Of a stretch of 47,390 nucleotides of DNA, positions 1 to 7,823 are shown piece by piece. The notes under the pieces are model-generated. The model had not been told where the DNA came from. It made no database searches and was given only the letters and a program-made list of their open reading frames with translations. Each line of letters starts with the position of its first letter. Within the stretch, counting starts at the first letter, position 1. The DNA is from Deltaproteobacteria bacterium (lineage in GTDB: Bacteria > Myxococcota_A > Polyangia > Polyangiales > Polyangiaceae), in contig VGRJ01000024.1 of the NCBI GenBank assembly GCA_016875405.1, forward strand, positions 1 to 47,390, read 5' to 3'. Position numbers and translations under genes: made by a program.

Positions 1-1649
1 ACGCGTCTCTCGGGGGCGAACGGCGCGGCGCGGGGCCTCGTGCCACGGCGGCTCCGTACGATGAGCGGCACGGCGCGGTCGTAGAGCCAGGGCCCGCCGT
101 GATTGCAGCCGTCGCCCTCGACGTAACCGGTGTCGACGAAGCTCCCGGCCGCGGGCGCGAAGAACACGTCCCCGCCCTCGGTGCCCGCGATCGAACGACA
201 CGCGAGCGCGGCGAGCGACTCGTCGTGCGCAGCGGGACAAGTTGTCGGCATACGCCGTACGTCCTCTGCAAAAGCGATCCCCGGGGTCGCGCGGAGCGCA
301 GCGACCGTCGTCACGAGCACGCGCTCGAGGAGCTCGGGTCGGTGGCGCGCCTCGGCGCTGAGGAGCACGAAGGGCTCGAGCACGCCCTCGATCCAGCGCC
401 CCTCGCCGACGGCGCGGTCGACCGCGCGGTCGAGCGACGCCGCGAGCTCGCGGTCGACGAGGCGCGAGCCAGGTCGACAGGGGCGCTCGAAGCGATCGAC
501 GGCGCCGGCGCACGGGCGGGCGGCAACGGCCTCGGGCGTGCGTGGGCCGCCGTGATCCGCGGAGAGCACCACCGCGTAGCCCTCCGGGCCAACCGCGCGC
601 TCGAGGTGCTCGAGGAGCCCCGCGAGCGCCGCGTCGAGGCGAAAGAGCTCGTCCCAGGCCTCCGGCGCGTCGGGCCCGAAGACGTGCGCGACGTAGTCGT
701 GCGTCGAGAGCGACAGCGAGAGGAGACGCGGGCCTACGGTCCGCGCCGCCTCGTCGATGGCCGCGTGCGCGAGCGCGACCAGCATGGTCTCCGAGAACGG
801 CGTCGCGACGAAGGCCTTCGACGGGCGCGCGGCAGCGGCCACGTCGTGCGGGAAGAAGCGCCCGAGCCCGTGGAAGTCGCCTTGACCAAGATCAACCTCC
901 AACGCGGCGCCGCCGAGGCGGTCCGCGAGCCAGCGCGGGTCGGCGGGGACCCACGGCGCGCGTCGATACGCCGCTCCGGCCCCGGGCTCGCAGAACGGTC
1001 GCGCCCACGGCGGCACCGCGGCGACGAGCGCCGACGACGAGACGAAGGCGTCGCGCGCCGAGTCGAACCAGAGCGTCGCGGTCGGCGAGCGGCCACCGCC
1101 GAAGAGCGCGCCGCGATCCTTTAGTGAGAGCGCGGCGACGAACGCCGTCGGGTGACGGGCTCGGAGCGCGTCCGCGAGGGTGGGGACGCGCAGCGAGGCG
1201 AGGCTCGGCGCGCTCGCTCCCTCGACCGGTGACGGGCCGAGCAAGCGCGCCGACGGATCGTTGAGCGAGCTCTCGAAGGCGCCGCCCTTGGCGAGCCGCC
1301 CGTTCGAGGTCACGCCCGAGTCGTGGGGCGAGGCGCCCGAGAAGAGCGCCGCGTGCCCGGGCGCGGTCGCGTTGTGGGCGTGGCGAAAGCGGAGCTCGAC
1401 GGCCGCGTCCGCCTCGTCGAGGAGCCGCGCGAAGCCGCCCGTTCGCGGAAGCGTGGGCGCGCGCTCGAGGAGGAGCCACAGCGGCAGCTGATCGACGACG
1501 AGCGCGACGACGAGGCGCGGCGCAGGCGGGGCCGACGGCGGCGCGCTCGGGTGCGAGGCGGCGGGACTCGACGGGGACTCGTGCGGCGCGCACGCGACGG
1601 ACCAGACGGCGAGCGACAGCGCCAGCGCGCGCGGGAGGATGAAGCTCAT
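1..1649 (-). CDS. PafA-like alkaline phosphatase/phosphodiesterase lipoprotein (3' end outside window)
   Basis: The reverse strand from ATG 1649 reads open to base 1, so about 549 codons are visible and the C-terminus is missing. A short signal peptide ends in a lipobox, VWSVAC, with Cys20 as the likely lipidated residue. A Ser/Pro/Ala-rich spacer follows. The alkaline-phosphatase-superfamily metal site is visible: the Asp of ALVVDQL near residue 53, the nucleophile Thr near residue 95 in HNATAPGH, a THDYVAH...FGPDAPE block, and SADHGG. The Thr nucleophile followed by PGH, and the D..xH..GP..E block, are typical of PafA/SPAP-type monoesterases of the cell envelope. No clear Shine-Dalgarno precedes the ATG, but the lipoprotein signal fixes the start. 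Arg-rich frames on both strands here are shadows. Substrate is unknown. Confidence 0.85.
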   Translation of the reverse strand, partial: MSFILPRALALSLAVWSVACAPHESPSSPAASHPSAPPSAPPAPRLVVALVVDQLPLWLLLERAPTLPRTGGFARLLDEADAAVELRFRHAHNATAPGHAALFSGASPHDSGVTSNGRLAKGGAFESSLNDPSARLLGPSPVEGASAPSLASLRVPTLADALRARHPTAFVAALSLKDRGALFGGGRSPTATLWFDSARDAFVSSSALVAAVPPWARPFCEPGAGAAYRRAPWVPADPRWLADRLGGAALEVDLGQGDFHGLGRFFPHDVAAAARPSKAFVATPFSETMLVALAHAAIDEAARTVGPRLLSLSLSTHDYVAHVFGPDAPEAWDELFRLDAALAGLLEHLERAVGPEGYAVVLSADHGGPRTPEAVAARPCAGAVDRFERPCRPGSRLVDRELAASLDRAVDRAVGEGRWIEGVLEPFVLLSAEARHRPELLERVLVTTVAALRATPGIAFAEDVRRMPTTCPAAHDESLAALACRSIAGTEGGDVFFAPAAGSFVDTGYVEGDGCNHGGPWLYDRAVPLIVRSRRGTRPRAAPFAPERR

Positions 1650-1761
1650 GCGCACGGGTGTAGCGCGAGTGGTCGCTCCCCGCGGAAACGATCGTGTGTC
1701 GTAGACGTTCGCACGTCAGCCTCGCGATGGCGGCGTCACTTCGACTAGCCTCGGCCTCGCC

Positions 1762-3534
1762 GTGTCCGAGGATCCCGCCGCGCCTCCTGCGTCCGTGCGC
1801 TCACGCGTGGCGCTCGCGGGGCTGTGGGGCACGCTCGCGCTCGTGGGCTTCGCGGCGATCGTGCTCGGCTACCGCGAGTTCCTGTTCTCGACGGACGACG
1901 CATACATCTCGTTCCGCTACGTGCGGAACCTGCTCGACGGGCACGGCCTCGTGTGGAACCCGGCACCATTCCATCGCGTCGACGGCTACACGAGCTTCGG
2001 CTGGGTCGTCTTGCTCGCCGCCGCCTCGAAGGTCACGGGACGGATGCCCCCGGACGTCTGCCACCCGCTGACGCTGGGCTTGACGCTGATCACGTGGCCG
2101 CTCTTCCTCGCGCTCGCGTGGAAGCTCGTGGGGCGCGGGCTCGAGGGGCGCCACGACACGCGGCTCGGCGCGAGGGGCAGGGTCGGCCTCGTCGCGCTCG
2201 CGGCGCTTGGGCTCGTCACCAATCGGACGTTCCTCACCTGGACGAGCTCGGGCCTCGAGGCCGCGATGTTCACTTGCGTCGTCACCGGGTGGGCGCTCGC
2301 CCTCATCGCGCGACGCCGTCGCTGGTCGCCCGCGCTCGTCGGCGCCCTCGCCGCGCTGTCGCGTCCGGAGGGCCTGCTCGTCTGGGCGCTGACGCTCGGC
2401 TGGCTCGGATGGAAGCTCACGCTCGTCGGGGTCGAGGCATGGCGTGCGCGCCGCGCTCGCTCCTCGGTCTCGCTCGCGACAAACGACGCCCCGCAAACGG
2501 AGGGCGCCCGTGACGGGCGGCGGCGGGAGGTTTGGCGGCTCCTCGTCGCCGGCCTCTCCGCCCTCGTGCCGGTGCTCGCGCACGCGCTCTGGCACAGGGC
2601 GACGTACGGCGCGTGGTTGCCGAACACGTACTACGCCAAGGTCGCGCGCCCCGAGTGGCGGCTCGGCCTGCGCTACGTCGCGAGCTTCCTCATCGAGTAC
2701 TCGGCGTGGCCCGGGGTGCTGGTGCTCGTCGGGCTCGGGCTGCGAGCCGCCGTGCGGCGTCGGCTGTCGAGCGAGGCGCTCGCGGTGAGCGCGTTCGCCG
2801 TCGGGCTCATGACGTACTACGGCCTCATCGCGGGTGGCGACCACTTCGAGTTCAAGGTGTTCCACACGCTGGTGCCGCTCTACTGGGCCGCGGTCGCGTG
2901 GGCGCTTGCGTCAGGCTGGGGGGCGACGCGTCGACGGCGCGGCCTCACGCTCGCCGGGGCGTCGCTCGCCGTCCTCGCGAGCTGGCCGCTCGCCTGGGGC
3001 CATCACCTCGCGACCCGCGGGCTCTCGACGCGGGGCGACACCTTCAAGCTGAGGCACGCGATGGCGCCGCACGCGCCGGCGTTGCTGCGCGGCTACGTCG
3101 GGCTCTACGATTCGATGCAGTCGACGCTGATCGACCGCTTCTACGGCATGAGACACCGCGAGCACGCGGCGTTCTTCGAGTGGAAGAAGAGGGAGATCCC
3201 CGACGAGGCCCCGAAGCCCTTCGACGCCTCGAACCCCGACGTCGCGCTGGTGGGCGAGGTCGGCTTGCTCGGCTACCGCTTCCCCTCGGTCGCGGTGATC
3301 GACGTGTTCGGTCTCAACGATCGCTTCATCGCGCGCTACCGTCGCTCGCAGCGGCGCAACGAGCGCGTGGGGCACGAGGGGGTGCCGCCACCGGGTTACC
3401 TCGAGGCCTTCGACGCGAACGTCGTGATCGAGCGGAACCGCGTGAAGCGTCGGCCGCACAAGAGGCCACTCACGCCCGAGCGGGTGAAGGCGATCGAGGG
3501 CAAGGCCGCGCGGCATGTCCTCGCGCGGCCGTGA
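1762..3534 (+). CDS. Polytopic membrane protein, GT-C glycosyltransferase-like (AftB-type N-terminal motif)
   Basis: A 590-residue protein from a GTG start; no in-frame ATG lies near. After one N-terminal membrane segment (about 17-40) comes a periplasmic loop with DDAYISFRY, then GxGLVWNP and the VDGYTSFGW stretch. This Asp-Asp first-loop signature is shared by GT-C polyprenyl-phosphate-dependent glycosyltransferases such as the AftB family. Several further hydrophobic segments follow (for example LALVGFAAI, LVGALAAL, VLVLVGLGL, LTLAGASLAVLAS), then a soluble C-terminal domain rich in Asp, Arg and aromatic residues. It likely transfers a sugar from a lipid carrier on the outer face of the inner membrane. 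Donor and acceptor cannot be read from sequence. It stands alone, divergent from the phosphatase gene. Confidence 0.7.
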   Translation: MSEDPAAPPASVRSRVALAGLWGTLALVGFAAIVLGYREFLFSTDDAYISFRYVRNLLDGHGLVWNPAPFHRVDGYTSFGWVVLLAAASKVTGRMPPDVCHPLTLGLTLITWPLFLALAWKLVGRGLEGRHDTRLGARGRVGLVALAALGLVTNRTFLTWTSSGLEAAMFTCVVTGWALALIARRRRWSPALVGALAALSRPEGLLVWALTLGWLGWKLTLVGVEAWRARRARSSVSLATNDAPQTEGARDGRRREVWRLLVAGLSALVPVLAHALWHRATYGAWLPNTYYAKVARPEWRLGLRYVASFLIEYSAWPGVLVLVGLGLRAAVRRRLSSEALAVSAFAVGLMTYYGLIAGGDHFEFKVFHTLVPLYWAAVAWALASGWGATRRRRGLTLAGASLAVLASWPLAWGHHLATRGLSTRGDTFKLRHAMAPHAPALLRGYVGLYDSMQSTLIDRFYGMRHREHAAFFEWKKREIPDEAPKPFDASNPDVALVGEVGLLGYRFPSVAVIDVFGLNDRFIARYRRSQRRNERVGHEGVPPPGYLEAFDANVVIERNRVKRRPHKRPLTPERVKAIEGKAARHVLARP

Positions 3535-3661
3535 GCCCCTCGCGATCGACAGCCGGGGAGCGCTGGCGCGATGCGGCGGGCCGCGGGGCTGCAACAGGCA
3601 GCCTCGCGGCGACCTCGGTCGGGGCGACCCGTTTCCACGGCATCCCCACCGGGTACGTCCC

Positions 3662-3719
3662 AATCCGTTCTGCAACGTCCGGCAAGCCCTCGGCCCCCCG
3701 GAGGGGGAACGAACGGATT
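3662..3719. repeat. Nested inverted repeat downstream of tRNA-Ser(UGA)
   Basis: Perfect 9-base outer arms, AATCCGTTC at 3662-3670 and GAACGGATT at 3711-3719, enclose an inner hairpin CCCCC-GGA-GGGGG at 3695-3707. The element lies just past the 3' end of tRNA-Ser(UGA) in its direction of transcription and about 130 bases after the membrane-protein stop codon, so it could end transcription from either side. There is no T-run on either strand, so a classical intrinsic terminator is not supported. Confidence 0.4.
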
Positions 3720-3733
3720 TGCAGCAAATTCGG

Positions 3734-3820
3734 CGGAGGAGAAGGGATTCGAACCCCTGGTTGAGTTACCCCAACGGCGGTTTTCAAAACCGCTGCCTTC
3801 AACCACTCGGCCACTCCTCC
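3734..3820 (-). tRNA. tRNA-Ser(UGA)
   Basis: The reverse strand folds as a class II tRNA. The acceptor GGAGGAG pairs with CTCCTCC, the D-arm reads TGGCCGAGTGG, and the anticodon stem-loop GCGGT-TTTGAAA-ACCGC gives anticodon TGA. A long variable arm typical of serine tRNAs follows, then the T-arm with TTCGAAT. The discriminator base is G, as expected for Ser. The next three genomic bases are CCG, so the CCA tail is not encoded. A degenerate copy of its 5' half lies at 7081-7131. Confidence 0.93.
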
Positions 3821-4046
3821 AATGGTTTTTGATTCTTGCTGTTTGGCGCCGTCTTGCGCGAGCGAAAATTCTCCGTTGAGGCAGGTTATCGGGCCGTTTG
3901 AGGCCGCTTTCGATGCCGCCTTGCGCTCGAGGATCTCGGGCAGCGCATCGGCAAGCGAGCCTCGCGCGCGCCTGAAAGTTCCCCTCGTTTGACGGTGGCG
4001 CGGTTCGCGCGTTCCATTTGGTGCCCGGCGAGACAGTAATCCTCGC

Positions 4047-4318
4047 ATGCCCGAGCTGGTCAAGCAGCAATCGGCGAAGCCCGCGGTCGACTCGCGGCGG
4101 GACCACGAGATCACGCCTTCGCAGTTCGCGGAGGACTTTCATGCGCCGCGCATGTTCTCGGTGGCGACCGGGGTGGTCGGCGTCCTTCACGCGGCGGCGG
4201 CGTCCACCCACACCATCGGGCTGGGTCGTGCGGTGGCGACGGCGCGCCTTCGTCATCGTCTGGCGAGCCGAAGCGCGCGACCAAGCAGGTAGACCACCTG
4301 CTGAGCAGCGCGCGGCCG
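4047..4318 (+). pseudogene. IS4-family-like transposase, N-terminal relic, frameshifted
   Basis: From ATG 4047 the frame reads MPELVKQQS..., then SVATGVVGVLHAAAAS and THTIGLGRAVA. This resembles the N-terminal region of myxobacterial IS4-like transposases (pattern xGVxGVLHAAxLxxHAIGxGLAxAR). The expected next block, about HAIKQVDRLLSN, is found in a different reading frame as RATKQVDHLLSSAR (around 4275-4316). An indel has therefore broken the gene between about 4245 and 4275. Nothing of the catalytic DDE domain follows. The relic sits in the region between tRNA-Ser and its half copy. The family call is from recognised sequence pattern only. Confidence 0.55.
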
Positions 4319-4334
4319 TGCGCGGCCACGGCGC

Positions 4335-4548
4335 TCACACCCCGAGCGGCGCGACGACGTCCTCGGCGCACGACGCGGTGACGGCGCGGCGAAGCCAGCG
4401 GTCGATGACGGCGAGATCGGTCGTCTCGCGCCTCGTCGAGCGCTCGTTTGAGGAGCGCCTGCGCGAGGGCTCCTACCGTCACCGTCCCACGCGACAGCTC
4501 GCTCTCGCGCTCCAGTTGCGCCTCGCGCTCCGCCGCCAAGGCCGGCAC
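4335..4548 (-). pseudogene. Frameshifted relic of an unidentified gene (Rpn/YhgA-like C-terminus?)
   Basis: On the reverse strand one frame reads PALAAEREAQLERE...GALAQALLKRALDEAR. The sense continues in another frame as TTDLAVIDRWLRRAVTAS then CAEDVVAPLGV and a TGA at 4335-4337. The DLAxIDRWLRRAVTAxxxxEV end resembles the C-terminus of PDDEXK nucleases of the Rpn/YhgA type, which often ride with mobile elements. I am unsure of that assignment. A one-base indel near 4440 joins the two frames. No start or catalytic domain is recognisable upstream. It faces the IS4-like relic tail to tail. Confidence 0.35.
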
Positions 4549-4706
4549 GGCTCGCCGCGTTCGGCGCCCCCCTCGGGCCTCGCGTCCGCCGATGCCAAGC
4601 AGCTGTTTTCCGCGTTCACTTGTCCTTGCCGGCGTTCACGACGAGGCAAGGAACGTCATGGCACATGAGCCTCTTCTCCTCGTGTGGTCTTACGATTGCA
4701 CGTGAG

Positions 4707-5192
4707 GTGACAGTGGGAGAATTCTCCATCCTTCTGGTCGCGTCGACGTTCGCGTGCGCCAACGCGGAACCGAGCCCGCTCGCTCCGAACAAACCTGCGC
4801 CGCCGGCGAGCGCTGCCGACTCCGCAACGCAGGCCACGGCTCCCTCCTCTGGCGCGACGGAAGCACTGGTGACGAAGGAAAAACGGCCTCTGTCCACCTA
4901 TCTCACAGGGGCCGTCACGGCGTCGATCTCGCGGATGGTCCCGGATCCCAGCGGCGGGTTCACAACCACGGCACCCTCGACGCTCGATGAGCGGGCCACC
5001 AAGGCGTTTCTTAGCACACTGGACCTTTCTCAGAAGGCGGACGGCCCACTCGTCAGGTGTCCCAGCGATACGCACGTGGAATTTCGCGACGCCGGCGGCA
5101 AGGCGCTTGGCACCATCGGCTTCTGTGGCCCCGCAGCGCGCTTCGACGCGCCGGACGGTTCGATCGGCGGGAGACGAGCGAGCAGACCCTGA
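4707..5192 (+). CDS. Hypothetical secreted protein or lipoprotein, probably 3'-truncated
   Basis: From GTG 4707 (GTG 4713 and ATG 4665 are alternatives) the product has a short hydrophobic segment, FSILLVASTFACANA, with a possible lipobox Cys. A Pro/Ala/Ser/Thr-rich spacer and a small domain follow, with CPSDTHVEFRDAGG and LGTIGFCG near the end. The domain looks protein-like (paired Cys, beta-rich) but matches no family I know. It stops abruptly after FDAPDGS in an Arg-rich tail, suggesting a frameshift or truncation close to 5170. The n-region lacks basic residues, which weakens the signal-peptide call. It lies inside the decayed region between the tRNA-Ser sequences. Confidence 0.4.
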   Translation: MTVGEFSILLVASTFACANAEPSPLAPNKPAPPASAADSATQATAPSSGATEALVTKEKRPLSTYLTGAVTASISRMVPDPSGGFTTTAPSTLDERATKAFLSTLDLSQKADGPLVRCPSDTHVEFRDAGGKALGTIGFCGPAARFDAPDGSIGGRRASRP

Positions 5193-5589
5193 CGTGCGGA
5201 ACACCGTGGCCGGGCGCTCGCCCGCGACGGCCCGGATCGAGTCGAGGGACGTACGGTCCGCGCCGTCACAACCTCCGTCCTTCGTCTCGGCCTCGCCCAG
5301 AATGAGCGGAAGTCGAGCCGGGGCAGACCCTGCTCGAAGGCATGACACTCGAACAGCCGAGCCTCGGAGATGCTCCCCGCGTGGCGTCCCGGCCGACGCC
5401 CCGGCGCGGCGCCCACGGCTCGACGGGGAATTCCCCGAGGGTGTTGTCGCGCCTTCCGGTGATGGCCACGGGCGTAGCGCTGCCGAATCGCGGCGAAACG
5501 CTACCGCGCTCATCGGCACCTCGGCGCGCTGGGCCAGCGGGTCCGCCGGTGCCCGCGGTGGCTCGACTTCGCGTGCTCGCTCCCGCATC
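5193..5589. other. Gene-free stretch, no recognisable content
   Basis: All six frames were read. The open frames are Arg/Pro-rich shadows without motifs. It may hold the decayed 3' end of the preceding gene and the promoter of the four-repeat protein gene, but neither is recognisable. Confidence 0.5.
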
Positions 5590-7008
5590 ATGACCCCGAA
5601 GACGATCCTGGGCGGGCTCGGGGTTGAGCAGTACGCCGGTGTGACCGCGGCTCTCGCGGAGGGATTCGCACTCGACCAGATCCTCGCGAACGAACAGCTC
5701 GACCCGGCGTTGTGGCACGCGACCGATTCGGCGTGGAAGCGGCAATTGGCGATCGACGGCGCGCAAGGAGGATCGCTGTTCAATGCCTATCGCGCCAAGC
5801 GTGAGGTCGCCGAGGATTGTCTGGCGCGCAAAGTTGCGCCGCTCGAAGAAGATCTTGCGGCATGGCTTAGCTTTCTCGATGCGCGGGCGAAGAGCCCGGA
5901 GCCAGACGCGATGCTCAGTCGGTCTGGCCTCAACACCAACGACCTGTCACGCCTCAAGCGCCGCTGGTCCAAGCGGATGGAGGAAGACCGCGCACGAGCG
6001 GTCGAGGCGGCGAAGCTCGCGGCCCAAGGCGAAAAACCGATGCCGACCATCACGGTTGCGGCGGCGATGCTGCGGCCGTTCCCGTGGTCGAAGCGCGGAG
6101 AGGTCAAGGCGGCGGTCGCGCAGGCGCCGGTCGCCGTAGATGTACCCGTCGACGTGTCGCTCGACCAATACGCGCGCATGTGCGCGGAGCTCGCGCTGGT
6201 TTCTGGCAGCCCGATCGACGAGGTGCGGCTTCTCGAACGGCACGGAATGAATGCCGCGTCGTACGCGGCGGTCGACAGCCAATGGCAAGTTGCGCTGGCT
6301 TCCAATTCCGAGCTGGCCGCGGATCACCGCAGGCTCGTCGCACACCATCGAGTGCGCCTGGAAGCCGCAGCAAAACCGGTCGCGCAGCAACCCGACGGGC
6401 TCGGTGCGGCCGCGCCGTATGACACGGATCGTGCTGCCGCCGAAGCGCCGGCGCCTGCCGCCGACGCGCGCAACATCAAGGAAACGGCGCTGCTCGCCGC
6501 GGCGTTCATCCCGGCCCTCGCCGCCGAAGACGCGCTCCCGTTTGGATGGAGAAGGGAGGACGCGAGTGGCTCGAACGTGGGAGAGAAGGCGCTCGTCGGC
6601 GCGCTCACCCCGAAGAACGTGTTGCCGTTTTCCGGCGATGCGCCAGCGACTCCGGCGGCTGCCACGCACGCGCCCGCCGATCACGCGATGCGAGGCGGGA
6701 CGGCCCAGGTCGATTCAAACGTCATCCGCGAAATCTCCGAGGTGCTGCCGTTCGGTTCACGGCGGCGCGCGCCCGATTTCGCCCACTGGGCCATCGAGAA
6801 TTATGCATCGCTCTGCGCCGAGTGCGCGGTCCGACCGCACGAGCGCCCCCAGATCCACGCGCGCTATCACATCACCGATGATGCCGAGCGCGCCACGCTC
6901 GACGCGTACTGGGAAGACAAGTTGGCCAAGGATGTGGCGCTGGCGCGGCGCTTCCGCGAGCTCATGGTGCAGGCCGGTGATTGGCTCCGACCGCCGAGCT
7001 CGCGATGA
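5590..7008 (+). CDS. Four-repeat helical protein with '-PF' linkers, unknown function
   Basis: A 472-residue protein from ATG 5590; codons upstream in the same frame are Arg/Ser-rich and look non-coding. I see four copies of a roughly 60-residue helical unit. They start near residues 12 (VEQYAGVTAALAEG), 83 (EEDLAAWLSFLDARAK), 190 (LDQYARMCAELALVSG) and 402 (IENYASLCAECAVRP). Each ends in an alpha-helix with D/LxxxWxxxLAxxxxLxxxa. Between them are low-complexity linkers with short hydrophobic tags: LRPFPW, ALPFGW, VLPFSG, VLPFGS. From memory, similar YAxxCAE repeats occur at the ends of DUF2169-type proteins in Polyangia; a DUF2169 gene lies at 13362-14915. There is no signal peptide or membrane segment. 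It is the only apparently intact gene between the tRNA-Ser and its half copy. Confidence 0.65.
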   Translation: MTPKTILGGLGVEQYAGVTAALAEGFALDQILANEQLDPALWHATDSAWKRQLAIDGAQGGSLFNAYRAKREVAEDCLARKVAPLEEDLAAWLSFLDARAKSPEPDAMLSRSGLNTNDLSRLKRRWSKRMEEDRARAVEAAKLAAQGEKPMPTITVAAAMLRPFPWSKRGEVKAAVAQAPVAVDVPVDVSLDQYARMCAELALVSGSPIDEVRLLERHGMNAASYAAVDSQWQVALASNSELAADHRRLVAHHRVRLEAAAKPVAQQPDGLGAAAPYDTDRAAAEAPAPAADARNIKETALLAAAFIPALAAEDALPFGWRREDASGSNVGEKALVGALTPKNVLPFSGDAPATPAAATHAPADHAMRGGTAQVDSNVIREISEVLPFGSRRRAPDFAHWAIENYASLCAECAVRPHERPQIHARYHITDDAERATLDAYWEDKLAKDVALARRFRELMVQAGDWLRPPSSR

Positions 7009-7080
7009 TGCCAGGAACGGACCTGCCCGCCGCGCCATCAAACGGTTCACCGCGTTCGACCGCCTCGGCGGCACGGCGAG

Positions 7081-7131
7081 CTGTTTTCAAAGCCGCCGCC
7101 CTCAGCCACTCGGCCAGTCGGCCACTCCTCC
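7081..7131 (-). pseudogene. Degenerate 5' half of tRNA-Ser(UGA)
   Basis: The reverse strand starts GGAGGAGTGGCCGA, an exact match to the 5' end of the intact tRNA-Ser(UGA) at 3734-3820. It carries an internal 8-base duplication (CTGGCCGA), then GTGGCTGAGGGCGGCGG and CTTTGAAAAC, where similarity ends at the anticodon stem-loop. No variable arm, T-arm or matching acceptor strand follows. It lies in the same orientation as the intact gene, 3.26 kb away. Confidence 0.7.
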
Positions 7132-7144
7132 GGGCGAGGTGGTT

Positions 7145-7346
7145 CAAGCGGCGTTCGCCCGTTGATGGAAGAGCAGTGACGCCGTCTTCGCGGTCGACCC
7201 GCCGAACGCTGTCGACGGAGACGCCGACGCGACCCGCGACGTCACGCGCGGAGAACCTGGATTTCGCGGCGAACCAGCAGCGGGAGCATCTCCGCAATCT
7301 GCTGCCCGGACCCACGGGTTCGCCCCATTTCGACTGCTTCTATCAC
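7145..7346 (-). pseudogene. IS21-like transposase (IstA), N-terminal relic, frameshifted
   Basis: From GTG 7346 the reverse strand reads VIEAVEMGRTRG..., then QQIAEMLPLLVRREIQVLRA and a stop. In the next frame the sense resumes as FSARDVAGRVGVSVDSVRR then VDREDGVT. This is the helix-turn-helix start of IS21-type transposases (pattern REIQxLxxAGHSxxDVAxxxGVSVxxVRRVxxE). One indel near 7255 separates the two halves, and all sequence after the HTH is missing. The relic abuts the tRNA-Ser half copy at 7131. Family assignment is by pattern recognition. Confidence 0.55.
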
Positions 7347-7411
7347 GCCTTCTCTCCGCCCCTGGGAGACGCCGATTTTCTGGAACGAAGCGCCGCAGCG
7401 TTTCGGGAACC

Positions 7412-7610
7412 ATCAACTCGGTCCGCCACCAGCTCGACGTTCATCGCTTCAATCTTGCGGACCTTCCGCGCTGGGACAGGCTCTTCGGCACGCACCAAGA
7501 CGGCGACAGCTTTGCTCCGGAGCGTGGCTTCGCTCGCGAGAACGAACACCTCCTTCGTCACATTCTGCTTCGGGAGGTGTCTCGGCGAGGTGAAAAGGGC
7601 AAGCGTATGA
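7412..7610 (+). pseudogene. Sterol-desaturase-like C-terminal fragment
   Basis: The plus frame starting at 7412 reads INSVRHQLDVHRFNLADLP then RWDRLFGTH and GFARENEHLLRHILLREVS. The FNxADLPxWDxLFGT...CGF...L..ML core matches the C-terminal end of membrane sterol desaturase/fatty acid hydroxylase family proteins. Most of the conserved His-box domain is absent upstream, where the frame becomes meaningless. The frame runs on into the tRNA-Ser(GCU) gene, so the native stop is lost too. It is probably a gene remnant left by rearrangement beside the tRNA. Confidence 0.45.
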
Positions 7611-7663
7611 GGCTGGCCTCTACTCCCTCGGACTTGAACCCGTTGCGCCGCTTGTTCGGGAAC

Positions 7664-7753
<90 letters not shown>

Positions 7754-7823
7754 AGGGCGTGACTGGCGGCGGAAGATGCCCGACCTCGGTCAGGTTTGCA
7801 AGCGATCTCCCGCCGCGCTCGGG

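Noticed and set aside
99-1593. Several long plus- and minus-strand open frames over the first 1.6 kb
   Set aside because: They are Arg-rich shadows of the phosphatase gene on the minus strand, whose own frame stays open to the window edge and shows the catalytic motifs.
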